Of a stretch of DNA of 64,000 bases, positions 31,132-40,833 are shown in pieces (within the stretch, counting starts at the first letter, position 1; each line of letters starts with the position of its first letter). Origin of the DNA: Mycoplasma sp. Bg1 (lineage in GTDB: Bacteria > Bacillota_I > Bacilli_A > Mycoplasmatales > Hepatoplasmataceae). The notes beneath the pieces are model-generated. The model was not told the origin of the DNA and ran no database searches. It saw nothing but the letters and a program-made list of their open reading frames with translations. The stretch is from NCBI GenBank assembly GCA_001641205.1, contig LSMX01000001.1, forward strand, positions 1 to 64,000, given 5' to 3'. Made by a program: the position numbers and the translations under genes.

Positions 31132-31875
31132 TTAATTATTAGGATCAACAAAAAAAGGTGGTCTTTTTTCGAAATAATCTATTATTTCTTTTATAGGAAT
31201 TTGTTTAAATTTTACTCTTTTTTCATAATTATTTTTTCATGGATTAGTTTTATGACTTTCTTCTACTAACATATTAGTGGAAAATTTTTCAATAGTTAAA
31301 ATACCTGATTTAAAAACTTCTCATTCTTCGGGATTAGATTTTAGTTTTGGTAAATCTATAAAGATAAGTTTATCATAATCACCAACATTATAAAATGTAC
31401 TAGCAACTGGTCCTTTGGCAAAAGCAGATCATATTATTGTATCTTTTTCAAAAAAATTTAAATCTTTTTCTGTAATTATTGATGTTTGTACACCAAAATT
31501 TCTATAATAAATAATTAAACCATATAGAAAATATAACATTTTATATTTTCTAATTTTATTATAAGTTGCATTTTGATTGTCAATAATAATAACTAATATT
31601 AAATCCATTAATTCATCAAAATAATCCATTAATTTATCTTTTTTAGATAGATGTTTCATAAATAATTTTTTTAATAAAAATGTTTCACCTATTTTAGAAC
31701 CTGAATTATTTTTTAATTCATTTATAATTTCTTTATCATTTGCAATAATTTCATTTTTTAAAGCTTCTAATTCTGGCAAAAAATTACTATATTCAGTTTG
31801 ATAATTAGAAAATAATTTACTAATTTTAACTTCACGTAAAATTGTAAAAAATTCACTACCATTATTGTTTTCCAT
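31132..31875 (-). CDS. unknown soluble protein, first gene of a pair
   Basis: 247 residues; no membrane segment. Mostly helical N-terminal half (EALKNEIIANDKEIINELK), then SAFAKGPVASTFYNVGDYDKLIFIDLPKLKSNPEEW, which looks like an alpha/beta core, and a basic C-terminus (KRVKFKQIPIKEIIDYFEKR). The pattern of a Type II toxin-antitoxin DUF4065/Panacea-type antitoxin (YFLYGLIIYYRNFG ... AFAKGPV ... Y) came to mind, because that family has an xxGPVxxxxY signature; this is a suggestion only. Pairs with the membrane coiled-coil gene downstream. Confidence 0.6.
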
Positions 31876-32118
31876 GTTTACTTCGCTTTTATAAGTTTTT
31901 AAATTTCTTTTTTTACTATTTTTCTTTATTATCTAAGTATTAAAATTATATAATAAAATTGTTTAATAATTAAAAATTTAAAAAATATGTAACTTATAAT
32001 TAAAAAATACTTCACATAAATTATAAAATCAATAAATTAAAATCTAATATAGTTTTAACATCTATTGAATTTTTTAAATAAACTTAAATAAAATATTTAA
32101 ATTTACTATTTTTTTATA

Positions 32119-32158
32119 AAAATCTATTTAAAAACTCATAAGCTTTTAAATAGATTTT
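32119..32158 (-). terminator. tRNA-block terminator, copy B
   Basis: Same hairpin as 29451-29490 and 35484-35523, base for base in both arms, although the tRNAs after it are decayed. Confidence 0.8.
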
Positions 32159-32161
32159 AGC

Positions 32162-32490
32162 TTGGTGACTTGGGGCAGAATCAAACTATCGACATAGGGT
32201 GCTTCAATCTCTTACTCTACCGACTAAGCTGTAAGCCATAAAATGGCAGTTCGGACGGGACGAACCCGCGATCTCCTCTGTGACAGAGAGGCATGATAAA
32301 CCACTTCACTACCGAACCATTGGTTGCGGAGGCAGGATTTGAACCTGCAGCCTTTGGGTTATGGGCCCAACGAGCTACCAAATTACTCTATTTTGTAATA
32401 ATAATGATAAAATAAAAAAATAAAGTCCATACACAACTTTCACCATCTCTTAATTTTATAAATTAATTCATTCAAAATGCAATTCTATAT
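32162..32490 (-). pseudogene. decayed Phe-Asp-fMet-Ser tRNA block (copy B)
   Basis: All four genes can be recognised in order. Phe (32162-32239) has many substitutions in every arm. Asp (32244-32318) is close to intact but lost two bases in the T-loop and has an acceptor change. fMet (32321-32397) keeps T-arm and anticodon but its 5' acceptor is replaced. Ser (about 32421-32490) is barely recognisable. None is likely to be functional. Confidence 0.8.
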
Positions 32491-32548
32491 AACAATTAAA
32501 TTATTATTTTAAATATAGAAAAACTTAATCTTAATAATATCATAAAAA

Positions 32549-33463
32549 TTATTTTTCTATTTTAACTCTATTAGTTATAAATTTAATTGTACTTTCAGTA
32601 TCTGGATTTAATAATGACTTTATTTTATATCTTTTTATTTCTACATTATTTTTTTCAGAATATCTAATATTTTGATAAATTCCTTGTTGAAAGCAAGGAA
32701 GAACAATATTATAAGTTGTAAATTCAAAAGAAGAAATTTTAGCAATAACACTAAAATAAATAAACACAAAAGATAAATTACATAATTTTTCTTGTTTGTT
32801 TTGTAACCTTTTTTCTAATTCATTAACAAATTGAATTGAAAAATCTTTCACCTCTTTTGGAGAAGATAAATATCTATTTTTGTTTTGTTCTACAATTATT
32901 TGTGGAACTATTTTGTGAGCAACATTTATTAACAAACCTGTTTCTTTTGTCAAATATTTTTTTATTTTATTTGAATCTCCATTTTTATTTCTAATTGCAT
33001 TTATTATATTTTCTTGCAAATCATTTCAATAATTATCCTTGATTTTAAAATTTAATGAATTAGTTAAATGCAATGGAACTTCTTTTCCATTATCCATAAT
33101 AAAAATAATTTTTTCTTTATTATATTTAATATTTTTTAATGGATTACCACCCTTTTTAAGTTTTGAAATAAAAGAAACTTCAGTTTCTTCTAATCCAAGT
33201 TGTTTTGTTACTTCTGCTTTATTTAAATTTTCTAATTCTATATTTTCTAATAAAATAATATTATCTGGATAATTATTATTAGCATAATTTGAATTAGAAG
33301 TATCTTTAATTTTAAAATCTATGTTTCCTTTAATAGAAAGATAATTAGCATATTTAATAGTTTGTAAAATATCTTGTAAAATAATTTCTCTTTCTTTTTT
33401 ATATTGTGATTCTGTTGAAGTAATTATTTTAGAATTAATTTCACCTATTGAAAAAGTAAACAT
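32549..33463 (-). CDS. unknown protein next to the methylase-endonuclease fusion
   Basis: 304 residues in one frame; a UGA-Trp (DNYWND) divides it in a standard reading. No membrane segment. KGGNPLKNIKYNKEKIIFIMDNGKEVPLHL and LPCFQQGIYQNIRYSEKNNVEI suggest an alpha/beta or beta-rich fold; no catalytic motif was recognised. It lies 64 bases downstream of the fused DpnII-like enzyme on the same strand, inside the same tRNA-bordered segment, so it may be a third part of that restriction system, but nothing in the sequence proves it. Confidence 0.6.
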
Positions 33464-33527
33464 ATTTAAATTATAAATTATGTTATTTTATAATTAAAAA
33501 GAAAATAAATTTAATATCTCAAATATA

Positions 33528-35225
33528 TTAAATTGAAAGTTGTTCTAGTTTATTTTCAATAAATTCAAATTTATTTTTAAGTTTATAAGAAGAACTTAAT
33601 TGATTTTGTAATCATTCTTCAAAAATTTGTAAGTTAAATAAAAGATCAATTTCATAATATGCTTCTTTTAAAGATTTATTATTTTTTCATCCTTTTCCAT
33701 CAGTTATTCAAAGAAATTTACAATTTTGATTATTTATTTTTGTTGTTTTTATTATTTTATCTAAATTTACATAAGAACGACAAACTTCTTGTAATTTTGA
33801 ACCTACACCATTATAAAAATTTGTTTCTACTAAATATTTTTCATTATTTAAATAAATAACAAAATCAAAAATTTTCATATCTTTATTAACTTTATATTTT
33901 ACTTGTGTTTCATATTTAACATTATGCATTTTAAGTAAATTTTCGACAGTTAATTCATATGATTTTCCGTTTCGATTTTTTCTTGCATTTGTATCTGAAC
34001 CAACTTCTAATCCTAAAATATAATCTTTTAAATCTTTTATTTTTTTATTTAAAAAGATATCAATTAATTTAGATTCTATAAAAATCTGTTTAATAAATGA
34101 AAATTCTTTTTTATCTAAGCCAATAAAATTAATTTCTTTATTATCACTAGTTAATACATTTTGCTCTTTTTTTCTAATGGCTAAAAGATTATTTAAAATA
34201 TCAAAATTTGAACTATCTTTTTCATATAAAATAGCTAATTTTTTAAAAAATTCACTTCTATTATTAGATAATAAAAAATTCAATTGATTCAATTTATATT
34301 CCATTTCTAATGAATTATCAGTTACTTTTTTCCAACAAACTAAATCAGAAAGATGAATATTTGTTTTTTTCATACTAAAAATAAAATTTGAATAAGAAAG
34401 TTCTTTTAATTTAATTTCATCTAGTTTAATATTTGTAATTATTGATTCTTTTGTTGAATTAATTCTACTTGCAGAATTACTATTTATCATTCTATTTGCA
34501 TTAACAGTAATTATGGTAAATTTATCATATAGTTTATTAATTAAAGATGTATTATGATTTGTTAAAATAAATCTAATTCCCTTTTGATCAAGTTTTAATA
34601 TTTCATCATGTAATTCATGCTGTTCTTTTTCTAAAAATTGATCTTTTTGATATGCGGTAAATGAGGTTTTATTTTCTCTATCATAAGGTGGATCAATAAA
34701 AAACAAATCATCTTTTTTAGCCATTTTAAAAATTTCTTTATAATCTATACTTCTTATAATTGAATCTTTTTTATTAAATAATTTTGAAAGTTCAATAATA
34801 TTTTTTTGATCAAATATTTTAACTTTTTCTTTTTTACCAAAAGGAACATTAAATTTTCCTTTAGAATTAACACGATAAAGTCCATTAAAACAAGCTTTAT
34901 TTAAATAGATTAATCTTGCTGCTTTTTCTAAATTATTATTTGGTTCTTCATTTCTTAAATTATAAAAATATTCTTCTGAATGTTTTTTTTCATATTCTAA
35001 TAAAATTTTTATTAACTCTTTTGGATTATCACGAATAATTTCATAAGTAACCATTAATTCTTTATTTATATCATTAATCAAAAACTCTTTATTAAGACTA
35101 ATAAAAAAAGATCCACCGCCAACAAATGGTTCAACAATTCTATTTATTTTTTCATCAGAAATAACAATATTCAGTTTTTCTAATAATTGTGTTTTACCGC
35201 CAGCTCATTTTACAAATGGTTTCAT
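33528..35225 (-). CDS. fused Dam-type adenine methyltransferase and DpnII-like restriction endonuclease
   Basis: 565 residues in one open frame. Residues 1-260 are a D12-class alpha methylase: KWAGGKTQLL (motif X) at 5-14, EPFVGGGSF (motif I) near 37, FNGLYRVN, and catalytic FIDPPYD near 174. Residues about 290-530 match DpnII-family endonucleases: SDTNARKNRNGKSYE near 410, FDFVIYL near 452 and YLVETNFYNGVGSKLQE near 465, the last two carrying the acidic and E-x-N residues of the active site. Dam and DpnII both act at GATC, one methylating the adenine, the other cutting the unmethylated site. Normally they are separate genes. AAAGGAG stands 12 bases before the ATG. Two UGA-Trp codons (residues 7 and about 507), no frameshift seen. 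Bordered by tRNA-block copies B and C. Confidence 0.88.
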
Positions 35226-35248
35226 TATAAATAACATCTCCTTTAATT

Positions 35249-35401
35249 TTATTTTGATTTAAATTCATCTAAATTTGCTAAAGTTTGATGATTTAAATCT
35301 TTAGAAATATCTAAATTTTGTAATAACATTCTTATAGTAGTTACTTCTAATACTAATTTTTCTTGTAATTCTCTATCTGACATATCTTTTATTTTTTTCA
35401 T
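35249..35401 (-). CDS. small helical protein preceding the fused restriction enzyme
   Basis: 50 residues, MKKIKDMSDRELQEKLVLEV then a second helix ending DEFKSK; Leu heptads suggest a short coiled coil or dimer. AAAGGA upstream of the ATG. It ends 23 bases before the fused methylase-endonuclease gene and is surely in the same transcript. It has no helix-turn-helix like a C-protein, but its position would suit a regulator or small subunit. Unknown family. Confidence 0.6.
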   Translation of the reverse strand: MKKIKDMSDRELQEKLVLEVTTIRMLLQNLDISKDLNHQTLANLDEFKSK

Positions 35402-35483
35402 TTTATTTTTTTCCTTTATATTTATTATATCTTTATCATAAATTAATGATAAATACTCTTAATATTTTCAGTTTTTAAATAAA

Positions 35484-35523
35484 AAAATCTATTTAAAAAC
35501 TCATAAGCTTTTAAATAGATTTT
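35484..35523 (-). terminator. terminator of the main tRNA operon (copy C)
   Basis: 15-bp stem AAAATCTATTTAAAA / TTTTAAATAGATTTT, four bases from the tRNA-Phe CCA end, T-run on minus. Confidence 0.88.
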
Positions 35524-35526
35524 AGC

Positions 35527-35602
35527 TGGTGGCTCGGGGCGGAATCGAACCGTCGACACAGGGAGCTTCAATCCCTTGCTCTACCGACTGAGCTACCGAG
35601 CC
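35527..35602 (-). tRNA. tRNA-Phe(GAA)
   Basis: 76 bases with CCA; last gene of the operon; anticodon loop TTGAAGC. All arms pair. Confidence 0.95.
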
Positions 35603-35608
35603 ATAAAA

Positions 35609-35685
35609 TGGCGGTTCGGACGGGACTTGAACCCGCGATCTCCTCTGTGACAGAGAGGCATGATAAACCACTTCACTACCGAACC
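35609..35685 (-). tRNA. tRNA-Asp(GTC)
   Basis: 77 bases with CCA; anticodon loop CTGTCAC; all arms pair. Confidence 0.95.
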
Positions 35686-35686
35686 T

Positions 35687-35763
35687 TGGTTGCGGAGGCA
35701 GGATTTGAACCTGCGGCCTTTGGGTTATGGGCCCAACGAGCTACCAGACTGCTCCACTCCGCG
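35687..35763 (-). tRNA. tRNA-fMet(CAT), initiator
   Basis: 77 bases with CCA. Initiator marks: C1-A72 mismatch and the GGG/CCC pairs flanking the loop CCCATAA. Confidence 0.95.
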
Positions 35764-35771
35764 ATAACAAA

Positions 35772-35864
35772 TGGCGGAGTCAGAGGGATTCGAACCCCCG
35801 CGCAGCTTTCGCCACCTCTCGGTTTTCAAGACCGACCCCTTCAACCTGACTTGGGTATGACTCC
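35772..35864 (-). tRNA. tRNA-Ser(TGA)
   Basis: 93 bases with CCA, long variable arm, anticodon loop CTTGAAA. Parent of four copies elsewhere in the window. Confidence 0.95.
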
Positions 35865-35960
35865 GTCTAATTGGATATAAAATATATCCGCCATTATTAA
35901 AAAATATTATGTAGATTGTAACTAAGCCTTTTATAATAAAGATTACTTTATTATAAAAGG

Positions 35961-36037
35961 TGGTGGTTCTTACAGGACTCGAACCTGTGACCAACCGGTT
36001 ATGAGCCGGTGGCTCTAACCAACTGAGCTAAAGAACC
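35961..36037 (-). tRNA. tRNA-Ile(CAT), lysidine type
   Basis: Anticodon loop CTCATAA. Body GGTTCTTTAGCTCAGTTGG ... resembles Bacillus tRNA-Ile2, and its place between Met and Ser matches the Bacillus rrnB tRNA order, so it is called Ile2 (read AUA after TilS modification), not Met. Confidence 0.85.
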
Positions 36038-36039
36038 AT

Positions 36040-36116
36040 TGGTAGCGAGGATGGGAATCGAACCCGCAACCTCCTGGGTATGAACCAGGTGCTCTAACCG
36101 ATTGAGCTACCTCGCC
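36040..36116 (-). tRNA. tRNA-Met(CAT), elongator
   Basis: Anticodon loop TTCATAC and 3' end CGCTACCA as in Bacillus elongator Met. 77 bases with CCA. Confidence 0.88.
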
Positions 36117-36158
36117 AATTAAGATAATTAGCCATAGATATTTAATTATCCTAATATA

Positions 36159-36234
36159 TGGTGGAGAGGACGAGGGTCGAACTCGCAACCTCTTGAGTGC
36201 AAATCAAGTGCTCTACCAACTGAGCTACCCCCCC
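36159..36234 (-). tRNA. tRNA-Ala(TGC)
   Basis: Anticodon loop TTTGCAC. Acceptor is seven G against CCTCTCC, with two G-T wobbles. Confidence 0.92.
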
Positions 36235-36241
36235 ACAAAAA

Positions 36242-36318
36242 TGGTCGGAAAGACAGGACTTGAACCTGCGACCCCTGCGTCCCAAACGCAGTGCTCTGCC
36301 AAGCTGAGCTACTTTCCG
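36242..36318 (-). tRNA. tRNA-Pro(TGG)
   Basis: Anticodon loop TTTGGGA; all arms pair; CCA encoded. Confidence 0.94.
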
Positions 36319-36350
36319 CAAATGCTTTTTTCTAAAAATATCTAAATAAG

Positions 36351-36427
36351 TGGAGCGCCTAACAGGAGTCGAACCCGCAACCTTTTGGTCCGTAGCCAAA
36401 CGCTCTATCCAATTGAGCTACAGGCGC
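36351..36427 (-). tRNA. tRNA-Arg(ACG)
   Basis: Anticodon loop CTACGGA. The discriminator base is T, unusual for tRNA-Arg. CCA encoded. Confidence 0.92.
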
Positions 36428-36497
36428 AAATATAATAAATCTATTTAAATAATTTTAGAGTCTGTCAATCTCTTACCTATTAAATTATATAGGATAA

Positions 36498-36582
36498 TGG
36501 TGCGGGTGAAGGGACTTGAACCCTTACGTCCGAAGACACTAGATCCTAAGTCTAGCGTGTCTGCCAATTTCACCACACCCGC
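36498..36582 (-). tRNA. tRNA-Leu(TAG)
   Basis: 85 bases, class II, anticodon loop CTTAGGA. CCA encoded. Confidence 0.94.
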
Positions 36583-36584
36583 AA

Positions 36585-36660
36585 TGGTGCCGTTTATAGG
36601 AATCGAACCTACGACCTATTGTTTACAAGACAATTGCTCTGCCTGCTGAGCTAAAACGGC
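36585..36660 (-). tRNA. tRNA-Thr(TGT)
   Basis: Anticodon loop CTTGTAA; acceptor GCCGTTT/AAACGGC. Confidence 0.94.
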
Positions 36661-36691
36661 TGGTAAAATATATTGATTAATATTGTTTATA

Positions 36692-36767
36692 TGGTGGGGC
36701 GTATAGGACTCGAACCTACGACCCTCTGCTTGTAAGGCAGATGCTCTCCCAACTGAGCTAACGCCCC
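36692..36767 (-). tRNA. tRNA-Val(TAC)
   Basis: Anticodon loop CTTACAA; acceptor GGGGCGT/ACGCCCC. Confidence 0.94.
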
Positions 36768-36775
36768 ATATATAA

Positions 36776-36851
36776 TGGTGACCCGTACGGGACTCGAACC
36801 CGTGAATGCTAGGATGAAAACCTAGTGTGTTAACCGCTTCACCAACGGGCC
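36776..36851 (-). tRNA. tRNA-Glu(TTC)
   Basis: Anticodon loop TTTTCAT; acceptor GGCCCGT/ACGGGTC with one wobble. Confidence 0.93.
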
Positions 36852-36857
36852 ATATAA

Positions 36858-36934
36858 TGGCGCTCCGGAGAGGACTCGAACCTCCGACCCACTGATTAAC
36901 AGTCAGTTGCTCTAACCTACTGAGCTACCAGAGC
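36858..36934 (-). tRNA. tRNA-Asn(GTT), first gene of the operon
   Basis: Anticodon loop CTGTTAA; discriminator G. The promoter should lie in 36935-37190, an AT-rich stretch with no gene. No convincing -35/-10 pair was found there. Confidence 0.94.
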
Positions 36935-37188
36935 ACATCAAAAATGTTGTATTTGTGATACATATTAATTTTAACCAAAAAAAATATTTTTTCTATATTA
37001 ATTAAGAAAAAACAAGAAAAAAGACCTTTTTTTAGAAAAAAAAGGAGAAGATCTTTAAAAGAAGGTGATTTATTAATAAATAAAGTTGTTTATGGTTCTA
37101 AATAAAGTTATATAAAAGAGGGGAATATTGATTTTTATTTTTTAAAAGTAGAGTAAAATAGTAGTATTAGAAAAGGAATAGGAATAAA

Positions 37189-37884
37189 ATGGCGAAAAAA
37201 GAGGTTGTTATAATCGGCTGTGGAAGATTTGGTGGAACTGTAATTGAAAATTTGTCCCTAATAAATGGTTACAACATTATTGCTGTAGACAAGGAAGAAG
37301 TTTCAATTAAAAGAATTCAAAATTTAGGAATCAAAGAAGGCATTATTGCTGATGTTACCGAAGATGGAAAACTAGCAGAACTAGGGTTATTAAACTCTGA
37401 TATTTATATTATTGGAGTTGGAGATAATATTGAAGCTTCACTTCTAATTTCAAATCTTGTAAAAAGTAAAGTTACCAAAAAAAATGCCCGAATTATTTCA
37501 AAAGCAGTTTCTACTCAACAGGAAAATATTCTAAAAGGGATGGGAATTACAGAAATTATTAATCCCGAAACACAAGCAGCAAGAAAAGCTGTTCAAAGAA
37601 TTGTAAATCCCTTAGTTTCTAATTCTGTTGCTGAAGAGGTTGCAGAACTTCCTGGAGGAGTTTTAATGTTAAAAATTTTAACTCCCCAAGTTCTTGATGG
37701 AAAAATTGTAAAAGAACTTGGACTTCCTGGAAATGTTTTAATTTCCATTGTTTATCGAAATAAAAAAGCCCTTATTGTAAACGGAGATACAAAATTAAAA
37801 GCAGGCGAATTAATGGTGGTGGTAGGTGATTCCAAAAAATTAATTAGCCTTTTTAATCATTTTAGAAAAAATAAACTTGAGTAG
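37189..37884 (+). CDS. ktrA: TrkA/KtrA-type potassium channel regulatory protein
   Basis: 231 residues, usual for KtrA. The N-terminal RCK domain has the nucleotide-binding GCGRFG loop at residues 10-15 and an acidic residue at the end of the second strand (AVDKEE). The C-terminal RCK_C domain covers about 145-228 (LDGKIVKELGLPGNVLISIV). It gates K+ uptake through a KtrB/TrkH partner in response to ATP/ADP or NAD(H). No KtrB is encoded next to it in this window. Ribosome-binding site GGAATAGGAA; followed by its own terminator. Confidence 0.92.
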   Translation: MAKKEVVIIGCGRFGGTVIENLSLINGYNIIAVDKEEVSIKRIQNLGIKEGIIADVTEDGKLAELGLLNSDIYIIGVGDNIEASLLISNLVKSKVTKKNARIISKAVSTQQENILKGMGITEIINPETQAARKAVQRIVNPLVSNSVAEEVAELPGGVLMLKILTPQVLDGKIVKELGLPGNVLISIVYRNKKALIVNGDTKLKAGELMVVVGDSKKLISLFNHFRKNKLE

Positions 37885-37903
37885 CTATAAGCTACTTTTT
37901 TTA
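37881..37903 (+). terminator. terminator of ktrA
   Basis: GTAGCT ATAA GCTAC then seven T, overlapping the stop codon region. Confidence 0.85.
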
Positions 37904-37933
37904 TTTTTATTTATAAGCAATTATAATTTTAGT

Positions 37934-38596
37934 ATGTTTATAAATGTTGAACAATTACAAAGATGAAAAGAAAATGGAGGAACAGAAAAAGAAAAAATTG
38001 TCGAAAGATGAATTCCTGTTTCTTTAAGTTTAGGTAGTATCGAAAGTTTTTATCCAGAAAAAGAAAATTTTGCTAATGAAGTTTATTTTATTTTACAAGG
38101 TTCAAAAAATACCCACTATCGTTGAAAATTTAGTGTAGAAGAACTTTTGGAAATAAGTCCAATTGTAAAAAATTGTTATTATTCACTTATCCGTAATTTA
38201 AAATTTATTGAAATTATTGAAAATAAATTTTATAAATATAATTTAGAAAATGAAAAAATAACTTGAATTATAAAAATATTTTTTAAATCAAAAAAAAGAA
38301 AAATTGAAATTTCTAGAGTTAAGGCAAAACTACTAGAAAGACCACAAAGAGAACTTGTTCTTTTTCAAAAAACAATTAGAACAAGTTTACCTCAAATTTG
38401 AATAAGCTATGTTGAATATCAAAGACAACTTTTAAATAAAAATACTCTTTTTGTTAGTGAAGTAGAAAAAATTAAAAAAAGAGCAATTAGTGATGCTTGA
38501 AAAAGTGCAAAAATAGTTGAAGAAAAAATGGATCCTGTTAAATTAAAATATGCTACACGCAAACAATTTAAGATTTATTTGAAAAATCAAAATTAA
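37934..38596 (+). CDS. unknown basic protein
   Basis: 220 residues with six or more UGA-Trp codons, so a standard-code reading shows nothing here. Soluble and very Lys-rich. MFINVEQLQRWKENGGTEKEKIVERWIPVSLSLG at the start, and a winged-helix-like middle (FSVEELLEISPIVKNCYYSLIRNLKFIEII) that could bind DNA. C-terminal helices with SEVEKIKKRAISDAWK. Its stop codon abuts the stop of the convergent gene at 38597. No family recognised. Confidence 0.6.
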
Positions 38597-39340
38597 TTAA
38601 ATATTTTTTTCTAAAAGATCATGATGTAATTGAAAAAGAATTCGTTTAATATGAATTACATCACCATTATTATATTTATAAAGTTTATTATCAATATTTT
38701 TTAACTGACGATAATCGGTAGTTTTTTTATCTACAAAAGCTTTTAAAACATAATTAGTTTTTTTCCCATTATTAAGTGAAGAATCAATTACTGTTCCAGT
38801 AACAGCTTTTGCAACATAGCTTAATGAGTTTTGATGTTTCGGAATAATTTCAACAATTCTATTTTTTTGTCCCCGAAAAAGAACTTGTAAATCAATTATA
38901 TTTCCAATTAATGTTCCGAGTTTTCGTTTGTAATTTTGGTTTGCATGTCCAATTAATTTTGCAAGTCCTTTAAATTCTAATTCTGCTCCTCAAACAAAAA
39001 CTTTTGCATTATAGTTTAAATATAATCTTGCAAGTTCACTAGCCATTTGACCATAATTTAATTTTTTTCCAACAAAATTATAGTGTTTTGGTTTTTCACT
39101 AAGATCAGCAAAATTTTCTACTTTTAAAAAAGAGAAAGAAAAAAGTTGTTGATCAAGATCAAGATTGTTCTTGGCCATAATTGTAGGAGCAAAAGTAATT
39201 GCTTCAAAATCTAAAAAATACATTGGACCTTTAATTTCTTCAAAAAATTTTTTAAGAATTTCTCAATCATTAATTTTATAAGTTAATTTTATTTCCTTTT
39301 CTAGTCCCTCTTTTTTTGCTTCAATTAGCTTTGGTTCCAT
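38597..39340 (-). CDS. DUF2779-like RNase H-fold protein
   Basis: 247 residues. GPMYFLDFEAITFAPTI matches the start of the DUF2779 domain (Y-x-LDFE), an RNase H/exonuclease-like fold in which the Asp and Glu of DFE bind metal. Later segments LFRGQKNRIVEIIP and SLSYVAKAVTG fit the same family. In many mollicutes DUF2779 is the C-terminal part of a larger protein; here it stands nearly alone after 35 N-terminal residues. Function in the cell unknown. One UGA-Trp near residue 22 (NDWEIL) explains a late start in standard code. Confidence 0.65.
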
Positions 39341-39419
39341 TTTTTTCTTTAATTCCTTTTTTACCACTATTTATGTATCTATATTTTAATTTTACTCTAT
39401 AACTTGTAATAATTGAAAT

Positions 39420-40799
39420 ATGGAAAAGAATAAGATAATATCCAAACAAACAGAAAAAAATACTTATAAAAAAAGTAAGACAATAGGTTTACTTTTAATT
39501 ACTTTATTTGGAGTTTTCTTCCTTTCGGGGATGGGACTTGCTACAAATGATTTTGTTGGAGCAGGGCTTCTAGGAGGACAACATTGATTCTTTTGAACTG
39601 TCGTTGCTTTTGTGGGTATTCAAGCAATTGTTTTTTCAACTATTATTTTTCATTGAATAAAAAATGGAATTCCCGAAGCAGTAATTAGATCACTTTATCT
39701 TTATTGCTGAGCACTTCTTTTTGTTTGTGCTTTTGTAATTGGACTTCAATCCGCAACTTTTGGTGCACTTAATGCTCAAGTTACAAACTTTGGTTTTGCT
39801 AATTTTGGAAACCTCTTTTCAATAATTTGAATTGTTTTAATTGCTTTTGTAACTGGAGCATGAATTTATGCTGGAGCTTCTAAAAGCCATTTAGATGAAC
39901 ATCGCTATAAAGTTTTAAGAAATTACTTCTTTTGAATGATTGCTTTTAATCTTTTTATCTTCCACTTTGAACAAGCAAGTAGTGGAGCACTTGGGGTCGA
40001 TACTGAAAAAATGCTCCTAAATACTGATTTAGGTGATACTATTGCTTCTAGTTTAACATGAGGATTATCACAGGAAGAAGCACCTGTTATAATTGGTCAA
40101 ATTGTAAAAGATAATAAAGAACTTGTTAGTGAAATACTTGGTAAACCAATAATTGCATCAACACCAAATAAAATCATTCAAAAAGTTATAAATAATATAT
40201 TTGATGACAAAATTTGAGGAAATGAATCTCTTATTGTTTATTCATTAATTAATACTTTGTTTGGAAAAGGCGCTTTTTGAGGACTTAATAATAGCTGATC
40301 TGGTTGAACAATTTTTGTATCTGTAATTACAATTAATATTGGACTTAGTACTTATGCTTATAATAGATTTAACAAAAATGATGTCCATAACGTTGATAAT
40401 CCCTTCTTTGTTTTAACTCCTTTGCTAATTATTATCTTTACTATCTTTATGTATTCAATTAATGCTTACATTGTAACTTTTATTAATGATGGACATTTAA
40501 ATCCAGGAATTGTTGGATCTCATATTGGACATTTACAACAAGTTGTTCCAGATAATGCAACAATTTTCCAAATAATTCAAGCCAATTGGATGTTTAACAT
40601 CTTAAAATATCCTGTTGGTGATGTATTTGTAGGAACTTATCATGGAACTTGATGATGATGAACTGAATGAACAATTTCTTTTGTTGGCCTAAATGTAATA
40701 ATTTTTGGAAGTTTAATTAAACATTGAAGTCAGCTAAAAAATGATTTTATAGCAAGAAAAAAAGCAAAACTATTTAAAAATCCTAATGAAATTTTATAA
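39420..40799 (+). CDS. polytopic membrane protein of unknown function
   Basis: 459 residues, about eight to ten membrane segments, Trp-rich: 20 or more UGA-Trp codons, including WWWWTEW near 410. One large polar loop (about 175-290) probably faces outward. A conserved-looking DEHRYKVLR lies in an inner loop. No transporter signature recognised. Divergent from the DUF2779-like gene with a 79-base gap holding both promoters; no Shine-Dalgarno seen. Ends before a strong terminator. Confidence 0.7.
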
Positions 40800-40833
40800 T
40801 ATTTGTTCTTAATAAAACACTCTTTAATTAGAT

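Noticed and set aside
35608..36399. Open frames running through the tRNA cluster on both strands
   Set aside because: They cover intact tRNA genes; the encoded peptides (for example with VRTTT and RKSTYLD-like runs) are the well-known false translations of tRNA arrays.
25500..37000. Prophage or transposon carrying the tRNA-bordered modules
   Set aside because: No integrase, transposase, phage structural gene or terminal inverted repeat could be found between the tRNA blocks.
37014..37062. Hairpin with A/T runs upstream of ktrA as a riboswitch or T-box
   Set aside because: The pairing (ACCTTTTTTT with AAAAAAAGG) is simple and low in information; no T-box or riboswitch core sequence is present.
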